A DNA stretch of 64,000 bases from assembly GCF_039522165.1 (NCBI RefSeq), contig NZ_BAAADE010000003.1, forward strand, positions 62,001 through 126,000. Direction: 5' to 3'. The notes under the pieces are model-generated. The model had not been told where the DNA came from, made no database searches, and saw only the letters and a program-made list of their open reading frames with translations. A program made the position numbers and the translations under genes. The stretch comes from Paenochrobactrum glaciei (GTDB lineage: Bacteria; Pseudomonadota; Alphaproteobacteria; Rhizobiales; Rhizobiaceae). This document shows, in pieces, positions 15,454-23,638 of this stretch (position 1 is its first letter; every line of letters starts with the position of its first letter).

Positions 15454-17660
15454 TTATAGCTCGCCCGTACATAATAGGAGCTGTAAGATGGTTCTTTAGT
15501 GAAAGTCTTATCGACAATTGCGCCATTCACATCAAATGTCGTACGTTCACGTTTGTCTTTTGTGCGCAAAATATTCAACGCACTGAACGAAACCGAGAAG
15601 CTTTCGGTGATATCTGTACGCGCGCTCAGATCCAAGCGGTTAAGCGCCGAGAAATGTGTGCGGACATTTGTAATATCTCCGTCTTTGTTCGACTCCAAAA
15701 TATTTTGCGTATAAGCATAGGTTGTGTTCAGGTTGACACCAAATGTGGTTTTCCAATCCGGCACATAATAGTCCATCCCGATATTGGAAACAAAATCCGG
15801 TGTTTCGCTGAAGCGACGTTTCTGGCCTGTGCGGTCATCCGTCAAACGGCTTTTCATGGCAGTCGCATTGGCAAAGACGCTCAAGTTTTCCAAACCGAGG
15901 AACTCAAGCGGCACGCGTGTTTCCAGTTCCACACCATAAAGATGGCCGCTGCCGACATTTTCAGGTGTCTTTACCCAACGATCATTATTAGATGCATCAC
16001 GGCTCAAAGAATCTTCCATCTTATCGTCAAAATGACGGGCATAAACATTGGCCGACAAAATGCCCTGCTGATCAAGGATATACCAATCAAGACCAGTATC
16101 AACGCCCCAGATTTTTTCAGGTTTCAGGAACGGGTTACCACGTTTATCAGGTTTACCTAAAGTGCCTTCCTTAGTGCTGAGCGAAGGTGTCAACTCACGC
16201 AAATCCGGACGGCGCAATGTGCGGGCAACACCCAAGCGCCAATCCAAACCATCATTGATGTTATATTTATACTGCAAAGACGGATTAACCTGCGTGCTAT
16301 TCACACTGTAATCATCACTGGAAGAATCTGTGGTTTTCGTACGGCTATGCTCGACGCGCAAACCAGCAGTCAGCTGATCATTGCCAAAGAGTGAAAACTG
16401 GTCACTGACATAACCATAAATAATGTCTTCATTCGCGCTATAAATACGACCAAGATTAGGCTCTATAATACCGCCTGTGAAATCATTTTCTTCTTCATCG
16501 CGCTTGCTGAAAGAAGCGCCGAAACCAGCTTCAACATTATGCTCACCAAAACGACTATTCAAAACAAAACCAGGCGCTACACGCTGCAGGGAAATATCGT
16601 TTTCGCGTTCTGATTCAATAACATCATTGAGAACATTCTTTTTAAACGTATAAGTTACGCTATCGCGGGTGGTGTCTTCACTGCCTTTTTGCAGATCGAT
16701 AAATAAGCGGGAACGCGTTTCGTCATTAAACTCATGTGCCCATTCCAGATAGCCGGCATAGGTTTCACGCGTGCGTTTACGCAACTCGTCACCCTGTTCT
16801 TTAAGAGCTATCTGATCTTTGTCGAACTTAAACTTTGTCTGGTCACGCTTTTCATATGAACGCGAATAGGTCGGTGCAAAAGTTACTGTATCTTTTTCCG
16901 AAACATCAAACTCGAAACGACCGGTCACCAGATAATCATCAAAGCTGCGCTCCTGATCCTCATCAGAACCGCCATCTGGTTTCGTGCCGCTTTTAAACGA
17001 CATCTCGGATGAACTCTCGTTCACACGGCGACGCTGATAATCGGCACCCAGAAAATAACGGAAACCACCTTCTGAACCAGACGCCCAGCCATTGATATCG
17101 CCTGTCGGGCCATTCTTGGTCAGATAACCGCCACCAAGCGATATACCACCGCCATTACGCTCAAACTGACGTTTGGTGATAATATTGACCGTACCGGCAG
17201 CACCCAATGATGCCATGCTGGCAAGCGGGCTGCGAACAATTTCAATGCGCTCAATCATTGCCGACGGCAGACGATCAACTTCGAAATTACGGCTGGAGTC
17301 GCCATCGATAAGTGGGCGGCCGTCAATCAAAACCTGCGTATATTCACGACCGATACCGCGCAACTTAATTTCGCGTGAACGATTGACGCCCGGGAAAGTC
17401 ACACCAGGCAGACGGCGAATAGCATCACCAGCGCTTAAATCATTAAACTGATTAAGCTGTTCGCCTTCAATAACCGTCATAGCATTAGGCGCTTTGGCGC
17501 GTGCATCATAAGCGTTAGCAACAGAGCCGCGCACAAGATCATTAATCACGATCTCTTTAAGCTTTAAAACCTCATCCGCCTGTTGGGCATGTACAGAAGA
17601 TGCCAATAAAACACCTGCAACCGAAACGGTTGACAATAGTAACGCCCGCACATTTTTCAT
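15447..17660 (-). CDS. TonB-dependent siderophore receptor
   Basis: Outer-membrane receptor, 737 residues from the ATG at 17660; a TTG 18 bases upstream is in frame but less likely. The signal peptide is KNVRALLLSTVSVAGVLL plus ASSVHA. The plug domain follows (DAIRRLPGVTFPGVNRSREI, VLIDGRPLIDGD, ERIEIVRSPLASM, GTVNIITK). The rest is a 22-strand barrel with alternating aromatic residues, ending in YYVRASYKW with the usual terminal aromatic. It imports a ferric siderophore with TonB energy. It is the promoter-proximal gene of the uptake operon and carries an iron operator 25 bases upstream of its start. Siderophore identity is unknown; the plug resembles catecholate receptors. Confidence 0.88.
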   Translation of the reverse strand: MKNVRALLLSTVSVAGVLLASSVHAQQADEVLKLKEIVINDLVRGSVANAYDARAKAPNAMTVIEGEQLNQFNDLSAGDAIRRLPGVTFPGVNRSREIKLRGIGREYTQVLIDGRPLIDGDSSRNFEVDRLPSAMIERIEIVRSPLASMASLGAAGTVNIITKRQFERNGGGISLGGGYLTKNGPTGDINGWASGSEGGFRYFLGADYQRRRVNESSSEMSFKSGTKPDGGSDEDQERSFDDYLVTGRFEFDVSEKDTVTFAPTYSRSYEKRDQTKFKFDKDQIALKEQGDELRKRTRETYAGYLEWAHEFNDETRSRLFIDLQKGSEDTTRDSVTYTFKKNVLNDVIESERENDISLQRVAPGFVLNSRFGEHNVEAGFGASFSKRDEEENDFTGGIIEPNLGRIYSANEDIIYGYVSDQFSLFGNDQLTAGLRVEHSRTKTTDSSSDDYSVNSTQVNPSLQYKYNINDGLDWRLGVARTLRRPDLRELTPSLSTKEGTLGKPDKRGNPFLKPEKIWGVDTGLDWYILDQQGILSANVYARHFDDKMEDSLSRDASNNDRWVKTPENVGSGHLYGVELETRVPLEFLGLENLSVFANATAMKSRLTDDRTGQKRRFSETPDFVSNIGMDYYVPDWKTTFGVNLNTTYAYTQNILESNKDGDITNVRTHFSALNRLDLSARTDITESFSVSFSALNILRTKDKRERTTFDVNGAIVDKTFTKEPSYSSYYVRASYKW

Positions 17661-17685
17661 GACGATCTCACTTCTCAATTAAACT

Positions 17686-17700
17686 TGAGATCACTTGTCA
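17686..17700. promoter_or_regulatory. TGA-N9-TCA iron-responsive operator (RirA-type IRO box)
   Basis: TGA (17686-17688), nine bases, TCA (17698-17700), placed just upstream of the receptor start on the - strand. TGA-N9-TCA is the described recognition pattern of RirA, the rhizobial iron regulator. Location in front of a siderophore-uptake operon is what is expected. The motif is short, so the match alone is modest evidence, but the context is strong. Confidence 0.65.
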
Positions 17701-17809
17701 TATTTCTGTCACATTCGTCAAGGCGGTAAAATTTAAGTAACAATTTTTAACAAAAATAGAGAATAGACTGCGATAAATAAGTCGCACTTACTTCTAAACC
17801 TTTGTTTTA

Positions 17810-18442
17810 TCAAGCCTGACGCTGCAACCATTTGTGATAAAGTTCCGAAATATCCTTCGAACAAATCAAAGGCAATTCCTGCTTAATAACCTCTATTGAC
17901 CAATCCCACCATTGCATTTCCATCAATTGCGCAATGTGTTCATCCGCAAACCGATAATGCACATGACGTGCCGGATTACCCACAACCACACTATAAGGCT
18001 CCACATCACGGGTAACGACAGCGCGAGCACCAATAATTGCACCATCACCAACAACGATGCCGGGCATAATCAGTGCTTCCTCACCAATCCACACATCATT
18101 ACCAATGATCGTGTCCCCTAAGCGCTTAAAGGCTTTAGGGGCATTCTCAGCATCTTTAAAATCATCAAACATCGTGAAAGGAAAAGCAGTCGCCCAACCA
18201 CTATTGTGGCCTTGATTACCACCCATGATAAAAACGGCACCGGAACCGATTGAACAAAACTTTCCGATATATAATTTATCAACATCACGGCGTTCAAAAG
18301 AAAGAAAATGCGCACAGTCATCAAAAGAATGGCCATTGTAATAACCGGCATAATAACTATAAGCACCAGCGATAATATTAGGGTTGGTTATCTGCTCTGA
18401 AATCGGCACCAGCTTAAAAGGACTATCAAAATAATTATCCAT
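17810..18442 (-). CDS. catB: CatB-type (xenobiotic) O-acetyltransferase
   Basis: A 210-residue left-handed beta-helix acetyltransferase of the XAT/CatB family, which uses acetyl-CoA to acetylate chloramphenicol or related hydroxyl-bearing compounds in the cytoplasm. Hexapeptide repeats are visible at residues 58-72 (YIGKFCSIGSGAV) and 112-152 (IGNDVWIGEEALIMPG, VVGDGAIIGARAVVTRDV). The catalytic histidine of the family falls exactly at His79 in GNQGHNSGW. The C-terminal WWDWSIEVI segment is also typical. Full length, no signs of a cassette or integron around it, and codon use like its neighbours, so it is likely an intrinsic chromosomal gene. Activity on chloramphenicol is not proven by sequence. 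Confidence 0.85.
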   Translation of the reverse strand: MDNYFDSPFKLVPISEQITNPNIIAGAYSYYAGYYNGHSFDDCAHFLSFERRDVDKLYIGKFCSIGSGAVFIMGGNQGHNSGWATAFPFTMFDDFKDAENAPKAFKRLGDTIIGNDVWIGEEALIMPGIVVGDGAIIGARAVVTRDVEPYSVVVGNPARHVHYRFADEHIAQLMEMQWWDWSIEVIKQELPLICSKDISELYHKWLQRQA

Positions 18443-18662
18443 CCCGCGGCCTGCCTTTAATTAATTACAAATTGTATCAGGTAATTATGAGCAGCATTTC
18501 GATGAAAATCAATTAAGCCATTCAATAATCGATAAGCATTTCACACCTGCATGAAACATGGCATATCTATTCACTATAATAAAAAAGCACTACATTGATC
18601 TATTAATGCTATTATAAAATTCTGAATAAGCAGGCAATTGTAGTCCAATCAAAGGTTGAGCA

Positions 18663-19556
18663 ATGAGCGGCAATCACGACCATGTCGATGCAAGCAGCAC
18701 ACCAGTGTCACGGCTTTGGCTGGCGCTTTTCTTAACCGGCAGCTTTATGATTGCCGAAATTGTCGGCAGTTATGTAACAGGCAGCCTCGCTTTACTGTCC
18801 GATGCCATGCATATGGCAACAGATACATTTGCTCTCGCATTAGCGCTGATTGCTATCTATTTAGGCAGACGCGCCGCAGATTTATTCAGAACATATGGCT
18901 ATTCGCGCTTTGAAATATTAGCCGCAGCCATCAATGCGCTTTTGCTGCTGATCGTTGCATTTTATATCTTATATGAGGCCTATATCCGTATAGCAGAACC
19001 CGCTGAAGTTCAGTCGGTCGGTATGCTTGTTGTTGCTTTTATCGGTTTAGTCGTGAACTTGATTTCAATGCGATTGCTGGCGGGTAAAAAAGATGAAAGC
19101 CTGAATGTAAAAGGCGCATATCTGGAGGTTTGGGCGGATATGCTTGGCTCTATCGGCGTTATCGCCGGAGCCGTCATTATCTATCTGACCGGATGGCAAT
19201 TGGTAGATTCCATCATCGCAATTGGCATTGGTTTCATGGTGTTTCCACGCACTTGGATTCTCTTAAAAGAATGCATCAATATCCTATTAGAAGGCGTTCC
19301 GGTCGACATTAATTTAGCTGAATTGAAGCAATCAATTTTATCTATTCAGGGCGTTGCTGAAATTCATGACCTGCATGTCTGGTCACTCACCAAAAGTCAG
19401 CACTCACTTACCGCGCATGTTGTTATGAATCCTGCAACGGATGGAGAAAATTTACGCCGTAAAATTGAACAACTACTTCAAGAGCAATATCATCTTCATC
19501 ATACGACATTGCAGATGGAGCGCGAAAATTGCGCACGCTCAGAAGATATTCATTAA
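18663..19556 (+). CDS. Cation diffusion facilitator, CzcD-like metal exporter
   Basis: A 297-residue CDF transporter exchanging Zn2+/Co2+/Cd2+ for protons. The N-terminus is histidine-rich (GNHDHVD). Six membrane helices follow; TM2 carries DAMHMATD (residues 47-54) and TM5 carries LEVWADMLGS, an E-x3-D pair as in Cupriavidus CzcD rather than the H-x3-D of YiiP/ZitB. The C-terminal cytoplasmic domain contains EIHDLHVWSLT and ends HHTTLQME. The start is preceded by GGTTGAGC. It lies alone between catB and kdpE with a 220-base AT-rich upstream region, and no metal regulator is adjacent. Confidence 0.88.
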   Translation: MSGNHDHVDASSTPVSRLWLALFLTGSFMIAEIVGSYVTGSLALLSDAMHMATDTFALALALIAIYLGRRAADLFRTYGYSRFEILAAAINALLLLIVAFYILYEAYIRIAEPAEVQSVGMLVVAFIGLVVNLISMRLLAGKKDESLNVKGAYLEVWADMLGSIGVIAGAVIIYLTGWQLVDSIIAIGIGFMVFPRTWILLKECINILLEGVPVDINLAELKQSILSIQGVAEIHDLHVWSLTKSQHSLTAHVVMNPATDGENLRRKIEQLLQEQYHLHHTTLQMERENCARSEDIH

Positions 19557-19586
19557 ATTAAAAGACCTGCCAACACGTCTATCCGT

Positions 19587-20294
19587 TTAGTCAGCGTCAA
19601 AGATTTCGGGCTCCCGCAACCGGTAACCAACACCGGTTTCCGTCAGAATATAATATGGCTGATCAGGAATATCTTCCAGTTTCTGGCGTAATTGACGCAC
19701 ATAGATACGCAAATATTGCACATCGCTCATGCCACCCCAAACCTGACCCAGAATAAAATTATGTGTCAGTACTTTGCCCGCATGCTGCACCATAATGCGC
19801 AACACATCATATTCTTTCGGCGAGAGTTTCACCTCCTGCCCTTTGAGCCGCACAATGCGTTTGACCAAATCAACCGATAATTCTCCGGTCTGAAATACTG
19901 GCTTTTCACCCTGCTTTTGTAATTTATGCCGCAACGCCACGCGAATACGCGCGGCCAGCTCCTTCATGCCAAATGGTTTAGTCACATAATCATCAGCACC
20001 TGTTTCCAGCGCCTTCACGATTCCGGCTTCATCGGTGCGGCTTGAGAGGATAATCACCGGCAGATCAAGCTTTTCTGAACGCCAAAGACTTAAAAGGTCA
20101 TGCCCCGGCATATCCGGCAGTCCTAAATCCAGCAAAACCAGATCAGGCTTATCAGCTTGCATGATCTCGCGCGCAATCATAGCAGACGGAGCTTCCAGAA
20201 CGGCGAAACCTTCTGTGCCAAGCCCTACCCGCAACAATTTACGGATCGGTGGCTCATCATCAACGACAAGAATTTTGACCACATTTTGTGTCAT
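19587..20294 (-). CDS. kdpE: KdpE response regulator
   Basis: A 235-residue OmpR-family response regulator. The receiver has the acidic pair Asp12/Asp13, the phospho-acceptor Asp56 in LVLLDLGLPDMPG and the Lys of DDYVTKPFG. The C-terminal winged helix contains LSPKEYDVLRIMVQHAGKVL and LRIYVRQLRQKLED. It activates kdp transcription on low K+ or osmotic signals from KdpD. Its start overlaps the kdpD stop by 4 bases. It is the last gene of the leftward kdp operon. Confidence 0.94.
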   Translation of the reverse strand: MTQNVVKILVVDDEPPIRKLLRVGLGTEGFAVLEAPSAMIAREIMQADKPDLVLLDLGLPDMPGHDLLSLWRSEKLDLPVIILSSRTDEAGIVKALETGADDYVTKPFGMKELAARIRVALRHKLQKQGEKPVFQTGELSVDLVKRIVRLKGQEVKLSPKEYDVLRIMVQHAGKVLTHNFILGQVWGGMSDVQYLRIYVRQLRQKLEDIPDQPYYILTETGVGYRLREPEIFDAD

Positions 20295-23035
20295 TGAATG
20301 TTTAGCCTTTCACCTAGATTTGCTTCCAACTGGGCGCAGCTTTCCATCGGCAGCCGAATGGTAAAAACCGCACCGCTTTGGCCAGAAGGCTCCCGTCGGT
20401 TGGAAGCGGTAATCGTGCCCCCCATCGCCTCTACAAAGCCTTTGCAAATTGCCAGTCCAAGCCCTGTGCCTGCGCGTACCTGATCTGTTTTTCGCACGCG
20501 ATAAAAGCTATCAAAAATGCGCTTTTCATCGCCTTCAGGAATGCCGGCTCCTTCATCTTTGATGTTCAGCACAATGTCGCTTTGTTCGCCATGCCCTTCA
20601 ATCGAGATCAGACTTCCTTCAGGTGCATATTTAGCGGCATTATCCAGCAGGTTAAATAAGACCTGCTCAAACAAAACACCATCCAATTTCAGCATCGGCA
20701 AGTCGGCAGCAATATTTGTTTCAATACGATGATGCACCAAAATTTTGCCTGCACGTTTCAAGGCGCTGCCAACAACATCACCTAAATAATGCAGCGATTT
20801 ATTTGGTTGCATAGCACCTGATTCAATTCGCGTCATATCAAGAAGATTAGCAATAAAGCGGTTGAGACGCTCAGATTCATCCACAACCGTCGTCAGCAAT
20901 TCTGCACGGTCTTCATCCGGCAATGTCACAGCATAGGTTTTAAGCGTATCAGCCGCTCCCAAAATAGCAGCAAGCGGCGTTTTCAAATCATGCGAAATGG
21001 ATCTCAGCAGAGCCGAGCGCAAACGGTCTGCCTCCACGGCAAGCTTGGCACGGTCAAGATCATCAACCAGCTGAATACGCGCAATCGCCAAAGCTGCCTG
21101 CTCTGCCAAGGCGTCAAACAAACGCTGTTGTTCAGGCGTTAAAATCGGCCCCTGCCGATCATCATCAAGCCCGATCACACCAATTGTATGCCCGAAAGCG
21201 CGCAAAGGCAGATAAAGCCGCTTAGCGCCCGGCAATGTATCTGCGCCGCGCCCTGCCGGACGGTCTTGCTCCCATGCCCAGCGGGCAGCCGCGATATCCG
21301 CATCCGCCAAACTATCATCAGGCGGATATCCGGCACGCACAGAAATTGTTTTATCAACTGCGCCTTCATCCGGCAGCAACACCACGACACGAACTTTCAA
21401 AAGGGCTGCAATCTGATAAACCGTTGCCCAAAGCACATCTTCCAATGCACCGGCACCGGCAAGTTTTTTACTGAATTGATAAAGCCCTTCGGTGGTTCTG
21501 GCACGTTGGCGTGCAGCCACGGCCTGCCGTTGCACCCGCGCTGTCAAATTACTGGTAATCACCGCCACACAGATGAAAAACACCAGCGCAATCACACTTT
21601 CAGGGTCACTGATATCAAGCGTATATAGCGGCGGTAAAAAGAAGAAATTAAACACAAACGCACTGATAGCCGAAGCAAATAAAGCCGGACGTAAACCAGC
21701 AGTCACAGCTGAAACAAGCACGGCCATCAAAAACACCAGCGCAATATTACGCACATCCAGCACACGCGAAAGCAATGTTCCGGCAAGGAGTGCCAGCACA
21801 ATATAGCCAAGGCTGAACAAATAAGGTTGCAGCGAAACCATTTTACGCACGGCTGCCGCAACAGGTCGCGCAGGCGCTGCGGCTTGCGGATAACCGGCAA
21901 TCACATGCACACTCAGATTGCCCGCCTTGCGGATCAGATCATGCGAAACAGAACCTTCAATCATTTCGCGCAAGCGTGATTTACTGGATTTACCAATCAC
22001 GATATGGCTGAAATTATGCGCCAAGGCATAATTGATAATATCCTGCGCCACATCATGACCGGTTAATGTAATAATTTCACCGCCAAGCTGCTCGGCCAAT
22101 CGTAATGTAGTCGCTATACGATCTTTTTCTTCTTCTGAAAGCGCCACCGCATGGGATGTTTCAACATAAAGCGCCGTCCAGGGTGTGCGTAACCGATCCG
22201 CCTGTCTGCGCGCATAACGAATTAAAGCCGCACCATGCGGCTCTCCGTCGATACAAACCAACACCCGCTCACCTGCCGACCATGGCCCTGAAATAGCATT
22301 GGCCTGCATATGTTTAAGCAGCTGATCATCGACACGTTGCGCTGTGCGCCGAAGGGCAAGCTCACGCAGAGCGGTGAGATTACCGGCAGAGAAATAATTC
22401 TGTGTTGCGCGTTTTGCCGTCTTCGGCAGATAGACCTTGCCCTCTTTCAGACGCTTGATCAAATCCTCCGGCGTTATATCAACAATTTCAATATCATCGG
22501 CACGATCAATAATACTATCCGGCACCGTTTCGCGCACACGGATACGGGTGATCTGTGCCACAACATCATTGAGACTTTCAACATGCTGAATATTCAGCGT
22601 GGTATAAACATCAATCCCGTTCGCAAGCAGCTCTTCAACATCAAGATAGCGCTTAGGATGGCGACTGCCTGTCGCATTGGTGTGGGCAAGCTCATCGACT
22701 AGCACAAGTTTTGGACGACGTGCCAATACTGCATCCAGATCCATCTCGTCCAGCACATGGCCTTTATAATCCACGCGCGCACGCGGAATAATTTCATAAC
22801 CTTCGGTAAGTGCCGCGGTTTCCTGTCGGCCATGTGTTTCCACAATGCCGATCACCACATCCACGCCATCGGCCAAAAGATTGCGACCGGACATCAGCAT
22901 TTCATAGGTTTTACCAACGCCCGGAGCCGCCCCGAGAAAAATCTTGAGGCGGCCACGGGTTTCTTGTTCAGCCTGTGCAAGCAATGCATCCGGTGACGGG
23001 CGATTGTCTGCTATGCGTGCTGTATCTTCATTCAT
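20291..23035 (-). CDS. kdpD: KdpD sensor histidine kinase
   Basis: A 914-residue sensor kinase from the ATG at 23035, chosen because the protein then begins NEDTARIADNRPSPDALL as in the family; an upstream in-frame start would run towards kdpC. Domains in order: KdpD N-terminal domain with Walker A GAAPGVGKT (residues 35-43), a universal-stress-protein-like domain, four transmembrane helices (about 395-500), a GAF region, HisKA with the phospho-accepting His in SISHDLKTPLA (about 684) and the HATPase domain (NLLDNAAKYAP, DEGAGIPEGDEKRIFDSFYR, GTGLGLAI). It senses K+ and controls KdpE. All catalytic elements are intact. Confidence 0.94.
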   Translation of the reverse strand: MNEDTARIADNRPSPDALLAQAEQETRGRLKIFLGAAPGVGKTYEMLMSGRNLLADGVDVVIGIVETHGRQETAALTEGYEIIPRARVDYKGHVLDEMDLDAVLARRPKLVLVDELAHTNATGSRHPKRYLDVEELLANGIDVYTTLNIQHVESLNDVVAQITRIRVRETVPDSIIDRADDIEIVDITPEDLIKRLKEGKVYLPKTAKRATQNYFSAGNLTALRELALRRTAQRVDDQLLKHMQANAISGPWSAGERVLVCIDGEPHGAALIRYARRQADRLRTPWTALYVETSHAVALSEEEKDRIATTLRLAEQLGGEIITLTGHDVAQDIINYALAHNFSHIVIGKSSKSRLREMIEGSVSHDLIRKAGNLSVHVIAGYPQAAAPARPVAAAVRKMVSLQPYLFSLGYIVLALLAGTLLSRVLDVRNIALVFLMAVLVSAVTAGLRPALFASAISAFVFNFFFLPPLYTLDISDPESVIALVFFICVAVITSNLTARVQRQAVAARQRARTTEGLYQFSKKLAGAGALEDVLWATVYQIAALLKVRVVVLLPDEGAVDKTISVRAGYPPDDSLADADIAAARWAWEQDRPAGRGADTLPGAKRLYLPLRAFGHTIGVIGLDDDRQGPILTPEQQRLFDALAEQAALAIARIQLVDDLDRAKLAVEADRLRSALLRSISHDLKTPLAAILGAADTLKTYAVTLPDEDRAELLTTVVDESERLNRFIANLLDMTRIESGAMQPNKSLHYLGDVVGSALKRAGKILVHHRIETNIAADLPMLKLDGVLFEQVLFNLLDNAAKYAPEGSLISIEGHGEQSDIVLNIKDEGAGIPEGDEKRIFDSFYRVRKTDQVRAGTGLGLAICKGFVEAMGGTITASNRREPSGQSGAVFTIRLPMESCAQLEANLGERLNIQ

Positions 23036-23063
23036 GCAGCGGTAATCCTGCTGATTTAATGCA

Positions 23064-23627
23064 TCACTTAACCTGATCCAGTGCGAGATTAAGCGCAAGT
23101 ACATTCACGACCGGCTCCCCCAGTACACCAAGCAAACGTTCTTGTGTCTGCGTTTTCACCAATGCGGTCAGTTTTGTTTCATCAAGCCCGCGTGCTTTGG
23201 CAATACGGGGTATCTGGAACAAGGCAGCAGCAGGTGTCAGATGCGGGTCAAGTCCGCTACCTGATGCTGTCACCAGATCCACCGGAACGGGTTGGTTCGG
23301 ATTTTCTGCCTTCAGCTTGGATACATCCGCTTTCACACGCTCCAACAAAGCAGCACTTGTCGGCCCAAGATTAGAGCCACCCGATGATGTTGCATCATAG
23401 CCCTCGCCTGCGGCACTCGGACGGCCATGAAAATACCGCTCGGAGGTAAATTGCTGGCCGATGAGCGCTGAGCCGACAAGCTGATTATCTTTGACAACCA
23501 AACTACCATTTGCCTGCACCGGAAATAATGCTTGCGCAACGCCGGTCATCCCCAGCGGATAAAGAATACCAGTGATAACCGTCAGGCCAATTATCATCAC
23601 CAAGGCTGGACGTAATTGTTTCAACAT
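23064..23627 (-). CDS. kdpC: KdpC, K+-transporting ATPase subunit C
   Basis: A 187-residue KdpC with one N-terminal membrane helix (about residues 7-29) and the conserved periplasmic region: GSALIGQQFTSERYFHGRPSAAG (in outline), SGGSNLGPT, VTASGSGLDPHLTPAAA and NVLALNLALD. It stabilises the KdpFABC complex and increases ATP affinity. It follows kdpB by 11 bases. Confidence 0.94.
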   Translation of the reverse strand: MLKQLRPALVMIIGLTVITGILYPLGMTGVAQALFPVQANGSLVVKDNQLVGSALIGQQFTSERYFHGRPSAAGEGYDATSSGGSNLGPTSAALLERVKADVSKLKAENPNQPVPVDLVTASGSGLDPHLTPAAALFQIPRIAKARGLDETKLTALVKTQTQERLLGVLGEPVVNVLALNLALDQVK

Positions 23628-23638
23628 GAACTTATTCC

